This document shows, piece after piece, positions 55,362 to 64,000 of a DNA stretch of 64,000 nucleotides (position 1 is its first letter; each line of letters begins with the position of its first letter). The stretch spans positions 13,632,721-13,696,720 of the forward strand of contig CM019228.1 in the NCBI GenBank assembly GCA_009741485.1. Reading direction: 5' to 3'. The notes beneath the pieces were generated by a model. It had not been told where the DNA came from and did not search any database. It was given only the letters and a program-made list of their open reading frames with translations. The translations under genes and the position numbers were made by a program. Origin of the DNA: Malurus cyaneus samueli (Eukaryota > Chordata > Aves > Passeriformes > Maluridae).

Positions 55362-55790
55362 GGAGAGTCCAAAGGAGGCCACAAGGATTGGGAAGGGTCT
55401 AGAGGGGCTGAGGGCTCTGGGAATGTTCAGCTCTCCTGGAGCAGAGGAGGCCAAGGGGAGAATCCTCGGGGGCTGCAGCTCCAATCTCTGCTCCCTGGGA
55501 CAGGGACAGCACCCAGGGAACGGCTGGAGCTGGGCCAGGGCAGGCTCAGGCTGGAGAGCAGGGAAAGGTTCTCCTGTCNCAGGGCAGGCTCAGGCTGGAG
55601 AGCAGGGAAAGGTTCTCCTGTCCCCAGAGGGTGCTGGCACTGCCCAGGCTCCCCAGGGAATGGTCCCAGAGCTCCAGGAGCGTTTGGACAGCGCTGCCAG
55701 GGATGCACAGGGGGGATTGTTGGGGGGTCTGGGCTGGGTCCCTTCCATCCCAGGATATTCCAAGAGTCCATGGTTCTGGGACACACATTC
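55362..55790 (+). mobile_element. CR1 LINE 3' portion with duplicated block and one N
   Basis: GGAAGGGTCTAGAGGGGCTG, AGAGGAGGCCAAGGGGAGAA, CAGGGAACGGCTGGAGCTGG and GATGCACAGGGGGGATTGTT match the same type as the minus-strand copy at 57005. A block of about 44 bp starting AGGGCAGGCTCAGGCTGGAG occurs twice in tandem, with a single N at 55579 at the seam. Confidence 0.8.
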
Positions 55791-55825
55791 CAGGAGTGTC
55801 CACATCTGGGCGAGAGGGTGAAGGG

Positions 55826-56440
55826 CTTTCCTCATCATCACTCAGAAAATCCCATAAAGGGACTGGCTCCTGAGAGGACAAATCCAGCTGAAGTATCAGG
55901 TTTCACCATGGAATCATGGAGTTATTGAAGCTGGAAAAGACCTCCAGGATAAGGACCATCAAGTCCAGCCTCCATGGTTAGGTTTGGCTCTGCTCAACCC
56001 CCCTGATGCCTCAGGATTTCAGCTTCTCTATTTCCCTGTCTCTGTAACCCTGGAATTCTTCAGTGTTTAACTCCACACTCCACAGACAGTGCTGAGCTCC
56101 TGCTCTCCCATTTTTACACAAAACAATTCCTCTGCAGCCCCAAACTCAAGGACACCTCCCTGTGCCAGGCCCCAAGAGATGGAAACAACAGAGAATTGGG
56201 GGAGCCAACTTGGAGTGAATGACTGCATTGGCTGCAGCTGCAATTGGAGGATTCAGCAAATCCCGATGTGCAAATGGACAAAAGTGAGAAAGGGTGAAAA
56301 AGCCGTGAGCCATTGTCCATTGTGGGTGCAGCCCCTGGCTGGGTTGGGACTGCCCTGAATGGCCCTGAAGGCCCTGAATGAACAGAACTGCTTTGGATTC
56401 TCTCAATTCTGTCCAGCCTCTGCTTTAGGTAAGCCCAGAT
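55826..56440 (+). repeat. Older inverted repeat, left copy
   Basis: Reverse complement of 62836-63432 at roughly 90% by eye. Shared blocks include CAGAAAATCCCA, GGACAAATCCAGCTGAAGTA, TCAGGTTTCACCATGG, AATTCTTCAGTGTTTAACTC, CTGAGCTCCTGCTCTCCC and CAATTGGAGGATTCAGC. A CR1 3'-tail complement (GCTGGAAAAGACCTCCAGGA) lies inside both copies at the same place. Confidence 0.85.
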
Positions 56441-57004
56441 CAGGCATCACCCCAAACCCCAGCAGTCCATTCCTGCCCCTTGGGTGCAATGATCCAGAAG
56501 TCCTGCCCAGCTTCATCTTCTCTGGGAAGGAATTCCTGCTCTCAGACAGGTGTCTCCTGTTCCTGCAGAGGTGACAGGAGCTGAGTGACGCCCACCCTGC
56601 GCTGAACAGGGAGTGCTGGGGATGAGCACAGCAGGAGGAGGCCCCACTTGTACTGCCCCCCTCATGTCCAGCTGCTGGATTTGGGAGTCGTGTCCCTGCT
56701 GAGCTCAGGCTGCCCAAACCGTCTGTTCCAGGACTTTAACGAGCACCATGTGGAAGGGCTTTGCTTTATTAAACTGGGGATTTGGGTTAAAAAGACTCAA
56801 ATAACCAATTCTCAAAGCTCTCGATCCTCTTACTGCCCTGCTGCCTTTAATCCCGTTTGTCTCTCCGTTTCCATTCCGGGCACCACTGATCCCACGGGAT
56901 CTCGGCTGCATTCACCTTTGCAAACACCTCTGGGCAGAGCTTCCAGAATGCAAAATGGGATAAAGGCAGCAATTCTTCAGTGAGTGAAAACCCAGAGGGA
57001 TTTG
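56441..57004. other. Unique non-coding stretch
   Basis: Nothing is recognised. The segment 56750-56880 is complex and AT-balanced. Confidence 0.5.
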
Positions 57005-57445
57005 TGGAATATTTTTACAGAATTCTGGAATATCCTGAGCTGAAAGGGACCCTCAGGATCACCCAGCCCTGCCCAGACCCCCCAACAATCCCCCCTGTGC
57101 ATCCCTGGCAGCGCTGTCCAAACGCTCCTGGAGCTCTGGCAGCCTCGGGGCCGGGACCATTCCCTGGGGAGTCTGGGCAGTGCCAGCACCCTCTGGGGAC
57201 AGGAGAACCTTTCCCTGCTCTCCCCCTGCCCTGGCCCAGCTCCAGCCGTTCCCTGGGTGCTGTCCTGTCCCAGGGAGCAGAGATTGGGGCTGCCCCTCGA
57301 GAGGAGCTCAGGTGAGGTCTCACCTCAGTCTCTTCCAGAATGAACATTCCAAGACCCCTCAGCTGCTCCTCATGTGTCCCCTCCAGACCCTCCACCCCCT
57401 TTCTGTCCATCCTTTGATCTCTCTCTCACAGCTTTGGCTCGTTTT
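57005..57445 (-). mobile_element. CR1 LINE 3' portion
   Basis: Tail complement GAGCTGAAAGGGACCCTCAG, then GATCACCCAGCCCTGCCCAG, AACAATCCCCCCTGTGCATC, TTCCCTGGGGAGTCTGGGCA and GGGAGCAGAGATTGGGGCTG. It is the same type as 55362, in opposite orientation 1.6 kb away, so the two could pair as a hairpin. Confidence 0.85.
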
Positions 57446-57689
57446 GATTTTGTGGCATCCAAAACTGCCCCCAGGACCATCTGCAAAGGCTCCTCCCCCT
57501 CCCAGACTGAGCCCTCCTGGAGGAAGGTGAGATTTCTGGGTTCTGAACTGGGAGCAGCTGCCCCAGCCTGGACTGCAGAGGAAATCCCGAGGGCAGCTCC
57601 TGCCATGGAGAATATTCTGCTGTCATGGAGCACAGGCTGCCCTGCGGGAACTGCCAGCCCTAGAAGTGTTAAAAACAAGTGGAGATGGT
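57446..57689. other. Unique non-coding stretch
   Basis: Nothing is recognised. Confidence 0.5.
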
Positions 57690-57785
57690 GGTGTTGTGGT
57701 CACAGGTCAGGAGTGGGCCTGGCAGTGCTGGGTTAATGGTTGAACTGGACCTCAGAGGGTTTTTCCAACCTTCATGATTCCATGA
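57690..57785 (+). mobile_element. CR1 LINE 3' terminal fragment
   Basis: GGTTGAACTGGACCTCAGAG, GGTTTTTCCAACCTTCATGA and TTCCATGAAAATC fit the CR1 3' end. Confidence 0.75.
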
Positions 57786-58304
57786 AAATCTGCTGACTGG
57801 CTCCTTCTTTTTTTTGCTCCATCATTGGCTCTTTAAACCACATCCTTTAGTAGCCACAGGTTTAGTGAGGTCTTGGACATATTTAACTTTCTTTTCTTAC
57901 CTTTAAATCCTATTTCTGATCCTATGAAACCTAATTGGCTGTAAGGGAAAGTTGAACAAAGCTGCTCCTCATCACCTGATGCTCTCTGCAAGTGCTGAAT
58001 GGGTTTAATTGCATTCAGAACACTCCGGTGCCATTCCAGGTGGGAAAGAAACAGCTCTGAGGGAGTTGTCAGGAAAGAAAATGAAGGGTTTGGTGAGTGT
58101 ACAATGCCAGGGATCTAAAACCCAGAATGGGAGCACAGTGAAGGTCTGAGTGTGAGTCAGCCCAGGCCAGGATACCCAAGGAGTGGGATTGGAAAGATCC
58201 GATCCAATCCAAAAAACCAAAAAACAACTGCATCAAGATCACCCAGAGGAGATAAGGCTGGAGCAGATAAGATGTGGGTGAGACCCAGAGCCTCAGCGAG
58301 ACAG
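57786..58304. other. Unique non-coding stretch
   Basis: Nothing is recognised. Confidence 0.5.
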
Positions 58305-58402
58305 GTTGGATGGGCTTGGAGCAGCCTGAGGTAGTGGGAGGTGGAACATGAGGAGCATCAAGATCCTTTCCATCCCAAACCATTCCGGGATACTGTGATT
58401 CC
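58305..58402 (+). mobile_element. CR1 LINE 3' terminal fragment
   Basis: CTTGGAGCAGCCTGAGGTAG, TGGGAGGTGG and CCTTTCCATCCCAAACCATT CCGGGATACTGTGATTCC form the CR1 end with an octamer-like tail. Confidence 0.8.
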
Positions 58403-59581
58403 AGGACATCGTTCAGCCCCAAAAGCCTTTTGAGGATGAATCCCCACATCCAGAGCTGTCTCACCTCAGTGATTATTCATGTGCAGCAGCTGTATCAGAC
58501 ACTGATTCCCCAAAACCTAGAGGTTTTCTCAGAACCTCTTCGTTCTCCTCCTCACCCTCACCACCACCACCACCAACAAACTGCAGATAAAACAACAATT
58601 ACAATAGAAAAAACCTCAAACCCCCATATTTTATAACTCCATGTCTCTCATTTGAAGTGAGGTGACAGGAGCTGAGTGCAATAAACATTTCATTAAAAGT
58701 CATGTTCATCTTAATTTTTTGTAGCCCTTTTCCTTCCCGTGTGGTCGGTGCTGTTTGAAATCATCCCAGTCCTGGCAGCTGACTGCTGCAGCGACACCAA
58801 ATTTGGTGACAAGAAAAATGTCTGATTTCACTGTCTGTGAGGATGCCACAAATCCCTGCACACGCTCCATCCTGATCCGCTGGCGGGACTCTTATCCGGC
58901 GGGATTAGGGAGTTACCGGGAGCGCCGCGGCGGCTGAGTGGAGATAAGGGACACAAATCCTTCCCTCCCACCCCAATGGCTCCCAGCCTGGGAGCAGAGG
59001 GGGATTGGGAGCCCTCTGAGCCCTGAGCTCGGGGTGGGGGCTCTAAAACCATCCCAGGTCCCTCCTCTGGTGCTGCGATTGAGTTCTGGATTGTCAGCTT
59101 TGGGCGGGAGCTGCTGTCAGGAAAAGCGGGAGCAGAGCGCATCCAACCCCGCCCAGGCTCCCAGACAGAATTCCCTGGCACCAAAACCAGACTTCCAGAT
59201 GGCTGGGAAGGGCCAGGAGAGCCCTTCTGCTCCTCAGCGCTGCAGAAAAGGCTCCATAGAATCCAAAATGTATTAATTATAAATTCCTGGAGAATCTGAG
59301 AGCTGGGCTGCCCTGGGGGATGAGGCTTCCAGGAGGGAAGGGGCTGCTTTTTTCCCAGTTTAGGGCCCAGACATTCCACAGGCACATTTGGAAGGGATGG
59401 TTGTTTTTCCTCGAGCTGCAGCCCTGGGAAAAGGGGGGGAGGGCACCCCTGGGACAGGCAGGGGCTCCCTGGAAAATCTGGGGGCTCAAGGAATGAATAG
59501 GAGACCCCAACGAGGTGGGAGAGCACAGTTCCCAAGTCAGGGATGTGTCCAAGCCTTCACTGCTGGATCTCTGCTGCACTT
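58403..59581. other. Unique stretch with a short CpG-dense core
   Basis: A small (CAC)n run lies near 58555-58577. Positions 58868-58935 hold a cluster of CpGs (GATCCGCTGGCGGGACTC, TTATCCGGCGGGATTAGGG, GTTACCGGGAGCGCCGCGGC) in otherwise CpG-poor DNA. A 235-codon antisense frame (58828-59535) covers it but has no recognisable domain. Confidence 0.45.
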
Positions 59582-59940
59582 TCCTTCCCCAAAATTCCCT
59601 TCCTCAGCAAAGTCCTGTTCATTCCCCAAAATTCCTTTTTTCAGCAAAACTCGTTCCCTGTTCATTCCCTAAAACTCCTTTCTCCAGCCAAGTCCACTCC
59701 CTGTTCATTTCCCAAAATTCCTTTTTTCATCAGTCCATTCGCTGTTCATTCCCCAAAATTCCTTTCTTCAGCAAAATTCATTCCCTGTTCATTTCCCTAA
59801 AATTCCTTTCTTCAGCTAAATCCACTCCCTATTCATTCACCAAGTTCCTTTTTTCAGCTAAGTCTATTCCCTACTCATTCCCCAAAATTCCTTTTTTCAG
59901 CAAATTCCCATTCATTCCCCAGAATTCCTTTCTCCACCCC
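59582..59940. repeat. 43-bp minisatellite
   Basis: About eight units near CATTCCCCAAAATTCCTTTT TTCAGCAAA plus a variable CTCATTCCCTGTT linker. Confidence 0.93.
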
Positions 59941-60905
59941 AGGCCATTCTGTTGCTAACACAATTCTCTGAACCACAAGTGCTCCATTTTCCCAGCTTTT
60001 CCCTTAAACCCATCCTGGTGTTCCCAGAGTCCTCCCCAGGCTGGCGAACCCATTTCGCTGTTTTTCCAGACACGGACTGACATCAAGTCCCTGCCACATT
60101 TTCCTGCTCATATCCACAGTTTTCTGTTGCTTCCATGATCCGTGAGGAGCTACATTCTTACTGCAGGATGAGGTTTTGGCCAGCCAGGAAGAGCAGATGG
60201 CCCCATAACCTCCCACCCCATCAGACATTTCCCAGTTCCAAACCTCACCAGGCCCTAGCCTTTGGGGTTATTCCACCATTTCTGGATACGTATCCAGTTC
60301 CATCTATCCCAGGGGTCAGGCTGAGGCTGGATGGGAATTTGGACTTTTCTCAGCAGGATTTCATCGGAGCAGCTGGAATTCCTGTGGGCAGGGCTACAGA
60401 TACCCCCAGTGTCCCCCCTGGGGTTTTCCAGCCTCTCTGCCCATATCCAATCACCCCAGAGCAGTTCCTGCCACAGCTCCTTTATTTATGCCCTGGGAAC
60501 GTGGATCTTGATTTCCTTTTCTGATTAAACGTGGAATTGCCATTTAGGAACAAGATCCCACATGCCCAGGCTGTGCTTTATGAGGGTTATAACTCACCCA
60601 GCCTGCCCTAATTTCACTTATAGGATTTATGCTCGGGAGCAGAGATGGATTGGGAGCAAACCTGCCTGGAAATGGGATTAAGAGTTCCTGGGCACTGCAA
60701 ATGGGATTGAGAGCTCCTGGGCACTGCCTCTGCTGTGGAATGTGCCACTGGATTCCTACCTGGAGCATTGGGACAATGGGAATTTACAGCAATCTGGTTT
60801 TTTCCCCATACCCCCCTCCAGCCACAGCAATGTTTGTTTGGGGTGAGCACAGGGCAGCCATGCTGAGGTTCCCACCTGCTCTGCTCAGAGTGGGGGCAGC
60901 TCTTC
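59941..60905. other. Unique non-coding stretch
   Basis: No gene is recognised. A two-copy duplication (GAAATGGGATTAAGAGTTCC TGGGCACTG and CAAATGGGATTGAGAGCTCC TGGGCACTG) lies at about 60670-60727. Confidence 0.55.
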
Positions 60906-61024
60906 AGGTGTGTCCATCATCCCTGGAGTGTCCATCATCCCTGCAGTGTCCATCATCCCTGGAGTGTCCATCATCCCTGGAGTGTCCATCATCCCCGGAG
61001 TGTCCATCACCTCAGGTGTGTCCA
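60906..61024. repeat. 18-bp minisatellite, about 7 copies
   Basis: GTGTCCATCATCCCTGGA units with small changes. Confidence 0.93.
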
Positions 61025-61635
61025 TAACCTGCCCAGAATTTGCCATGCCCTGCACTTGAAGTTTGTATCCAAAACCACCTTTTTAATTTGCTTTTTTTAA
61101 AGCTTCCCACATGTGTTTTGATTTTTTAGTTCTGCTCTGCCTCATTCTGCTGGACCCCATTCTAAACACGAATATTCCATGAAAATCCTGATTTCCCACT
61201 GCTTGTGATCCCACACAAGCTGCCAGGTTCTCAAGAAACACCTTGGGAGCCTTCGTGCCGCGGAAAATACTGACAGCACAAAGCAGCTTGGTGTTCATCC
61301 AACCTGGAATCCCCAGCAGTGGAAAGGACAGGAAATGCCCCCATGTGAATATCTTAATCCTAATCCAGAGAGTTTCAAATGGATTCAAGCCTTGGAGCAG
61401 TTTTATATCCACTCCAAAATGCCCTTAACACCAGCTGGGCTTATTCTGGTTTTTTTTTTTTTTTTGTATTTATTCCAGTTTTGAATGTGGTTTATCTTTT
61501 GCCTTCCATCATCTCCTGCATTCCACAGTTTTATAGCCCAAGGAAAGAGCTCACCTGACTAAAGCTGGTTTTATCTGGGCTGGCTCTTGGTCAGTCTCAA
61601 TATCAGTGGGGATCTCACCAGCAGAGCATGAGAAG
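61025..61635. other. Unique non-coding stretch
   Basis: A T-run lies at 61451-61466. Nothing else is recognised. Confidence 0.5.
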
Positions 61636-61639
61636 GGAG

Positions 61640-62112
61640 TTATCTGTCCCACAAATGTGTATTTGGATATGGGAATTGTATTTGTCCTTGAAAGGGCTCT
61701 TTTTCCCGTCCCACAAACAAATATTTGGATTGGCTCCCTGAAAGGGCCCTTTTCCCATTCCACAAATGAATATTTGGATCTGGGAATTGGATTCATTCCC
61801 CAAAAGGGCCCTTTTCCCATTCCACAAATGGATATTTAGATTTGCACCCCGAAAGGGGTCTTTTCCCCATCCCACAAATGAACATTTGGATTTTTTCCCT
61901 GAAAGGGCCCCTTTCCCTATCCCACAAATGAATATTTGGATTTTTACCCTGAAAGGGCCCTTTTCCCATTCCACAAATGAATATTTGGATCTGGGAATTG
62001 GATTAATTCCCCAAAAGGGCCCTTTTTCCCACCCCACAAATGACTTTTTTTCTCTGAAAGGGCCCTTTTCCCCATCCCACAAATGAATATTCAGATTTGC
62101 TCCCCGAAGGCC
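61640..62112. repeat. Minisatellite with two unit lengths (about 49 and 62 bp)
   Basis: Nine units beginning CACAAATGAATATTTGGAT and ending GAAAGGGCCCTTTTCCCATT CC. Three units carry an extra ~12-bp insert (TGGGAATTGGATT), giving long and short forms. The order is long-short-long-short-short-short-long-short-short. GGGCCC palindromes recur in most units. Confidence 0.9.
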
Positions 62113-62604
62113 CCATTCCCCTCCCTGTCTCACGGAGAAGCCTGGAGCAGCCGTTCTGGGAGCAGGTGTTGCTGTGTTGGGTCTGTCTCGTTGGCGAGGC
62201 TGAGCTCTGTCTCCCCGTGCAGAGGAAATGTCATTTCATCAATTCTGGATTTGCCAGCGCTCCATTTAATTGAGAAATGTGCTGCTGCAGGCGGGGAGGG
62301 CTGATCTGTACCTGTCTGTTTTACAGACACTTCAAACACCTTCTGTTATTCCTCTGCTCACCTTTCTAATCCTCTCCAGTCCCATTCAGGGCTTTTTTGT
62401 TCAGCCCTTGGTCACATTTGTGTAAGTCCAAAACCTTTCAAAAACCCTGTTACAACCACAGCCCCAAGACCAATGTCCTTTCAAACTTCTGCTCCTTTTT
62501 GGGGTCGCCAGACAGGAGCTGTGCCCTTGAAATGTGGCTCTGGATCTCCAGATCCAGCTCCCAACACCCTGTTGGGCTGGTGGGGTTTGTAAATTGGATG
62601 AGTT
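62113..62604. other. Unique non-coding stretch
   Basis: No gene is recognised. The segment from about 62215 to 62290 (GGAAATGTCATTTCATCAAT, CGCTCCATTTAATTGAGAAA) looks CNE-like. Confidence 0.45.
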
Positions 62605-62690
62605 CCTCAAAATCCCAGCATCACTGAGCTGGAAGGGATTCACCAGGATCACCTGGTCCAAATCCTGGCCCAAATATTTGGTTCTGGAAT
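62605..62690 (-). mobile_element. CR1 LINE 3' terminal fragment
   Basis: CATCACTGAGCTGGAAGGGA, TTCACCAGGATCACCTGGTC and CAAATCCTGG form the complement of the CR1 3' end. Confidence 0.75.
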
Positions 62691-62835
62691 AGATCCAGAA
62701 CAAAATATTCCAGTGCAGACCAAGCCCTGGTTTTCCTGGAGAACACCTTTATATTCCAGGTGCTTCCTCTTGGCATTGCTGGGAACCTCTCCCAGGTGGG
62801 CTGTGGGTGCTGGGATGGTTCCTAAATCCAGCTCC

Positions 62836-63432
62836 CTAAACCAGAGGCTGGACAGAATAGAGAGAATCCAAAGCAGTTCTGTTGACTGCAGGGCCTTCAG
62901 GGCCATTCAGGGCAGTCCCAGCTCAGCCAGGGGCTGCACCCACAATGGACAATGGCTCACGGCTTTTTCACCCTTTCTCACTTTTGTCCATTTGCACATC
63001 GGGGCTGAATCCTCCAATTGCAGCTGCAGCCAATGCAGTCATTCACCCCAAGCTGGCTTCCCCAATTCTCTGTTGTTTCCATCTCTTGGGGCCTGGCACA
63101 GGGAGGTGTCCTTGAGTTTGGGGCTGGAGAGGAATTGTTTTGTGTGAAAATGGGAGAGCAGGAGCTCAGCACCGTCTGTGGAGTCTGGAGTTAAACACTG
63201 AAGAATTCCAGGGTTACAGAGACAGGAAAATAGAGAAGCTGAAATCCTGAGGGATCAGGGGGGTCGAGCAGAATGAAGTCCATCCATGGAGGTTGGACTT
63301 GATGGTCCTGGAGGTCTTTTCCAGCTTTAATCACTCAGTCATTCCATGGTGAAACCTGATACTTCAGCTGGATTTGTCCTCTCGGGAGCCAGTCCTTGTT
63401 TGGGATTTTCTGAGTGATGGCAAGAAAAACCC
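62836..63432 (-). repeat. Older inverted repeat, right copy
   Basis: Reverse-complement partner of 55826-56440. The internal CR1 tail here reads sense (GAGGTTGGACTTGATGGTCC, GGAGGTCTTTTCCAGC). Confidence 0.85.
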
Positions 63433-63444
63433 TTCACCAATTCA

Positions 63445-63530
63445 GCACTCTCTGTGGAGTCTGGAGTTATCCACTGAAGAATTCCAGGATCACAGATACA
63501 TGCAAATAGAGAAGCTGAAATCCTGAGGCT
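63445..63530. repeat. Partial direct duplication of the right copy
   Basis: TCTGTGGAGTCTGGAGTTAT, CCACTGAAGAATTCCAGGAT and AGAGAAGCTGAAATCCTGAG repeat 63171-63256 in the same orientation about 275 bp downstream. Confidence 0.8.
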
Positions 63531-64000
63531 CTGGGGGTCTCTGGTGGGAGCCCACCAGGAAACCCACCCCCCCAGATCCTCCCATCTGCCCCTGCAGGGC
63601 TCCCACTCCTGGCTCCAAACCCAACCAGGGGATGCAGTGCTGGAACAGCAGCACCTCTCCCACTCCTCAGTGAATGGCAACAGCTCTTTAAGCAAACTGG
63701 GGAATCATTTTCCATTAAAGTCCAAAAATCCACCTTTAAAATCCAGTGGCTGAGCCACTGACACCCTCCTGCCTTTCATTTCCAGTCCCTGCCTTTGTCA
63801 CTTGTCACAGCAAAGCCACTGAAGCCAGCCGAGAGCTGAGCTTTTCTCCCAGTTTCTCCTCATTCCATCTGCCAAGCATCGATTTTCTTTCCTTTCCACC
63901 AGCAGAGCCTGAAATTAATAATTTCTGTTTGATTTTGTCACTTGGGTGTCATTGATACTGGCAGGGCTGGACACAGAAGCCAAAATGCTCTGGGAGAGGG
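63531..64000. other. Unique non-coding stretch to window end
   Basis: Nothing is recognised. Confidence 0.5.

Noticed and set aside
54970..55821. 283-codon plus-strand frame
   Set aside because: It passes through CR1 and the duplicated block with an N. No recognisable domain is present.
1..64000. tRNA, rRNA, microRNA or bacterial-type operon features
   Set aside because: I looked for cloverleaf-like blocks, rRNA words and operon organisation and saw none that I could support by eye. A covariance-model search would be needed to exclude small RNAs.

Overview
This window is non-coding, repeat-rich vertebrate DNA, almost certainly from a bird and probably a songbird. The main evidence is at least twenty copies or fragments of the avian LINE CR1. 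They lie on both strands, most are truncated to the 3' end, and several end in the family's degenerate ATTCCATG/ATTCTGTG tail. I found no open reading frame that I would call a gene. The long frames are CR1 antisense frames or tandem arrays whose unit length is a multiple of three. The window is best read as intergenic or intronic sequence.

Layout. 1-13.8 kb: unique sequence with CR1 copies (1.3, 5.6, 12.5 kb), an unclassified dispersed repeat present twice (2.73 and 9.62 kb), small local duplications (8.2-9.5 kb) and pyrimidine-rich microsatellites. 13.86-14.66 kb: a 21-bp minisatellite dense in CACCTG/CAGGTG E-box cores. 14.9-28.6 kb: CR1 copies alternate with minisatellites of 20, 25, 18 and about 33 bp and an AT-rich block. 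28.55-29.33 kb: an AT-rich, repeat-poor block that looks like conserved non-coding or 3' UTR sequence.

29.33-43.61 kb is the most striking part. Two large inverted repeats, centred near 31.17 and 38.47 kb, lie either side of a 25-N gap. Their arms are different, but both enclose the same roughly 596-bp spacer in the same orientation. The four arm/spacer junctions are exactly those expected if one locus carries the spacer in both orientations on two haplotypes. I therefore propose that this 14.3 kb is two alleles of an approximately 7-kb locus, differing by a small inversion, that an assembler folded together. One breakpoint cuts a CR1 element, and this identifies the ancestral orientation.

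43.6-64 kb: more minisatellites (70, 24, 17, about 45, 43, 18 and 49-62 bp units), CR1 pieces on both strands, a possible solo LTR (54.7 kb), a single ambiguous base inside a 44-bp direct duplication (55.58 kb), and an older inverted duplication (55.83-56.44 and 62.84-63.43 kb).

Coordinates of repeat edges were read by eye and may be off by some bases. No database search was possible, so CR1 subfamilies, species and conservation are not established.
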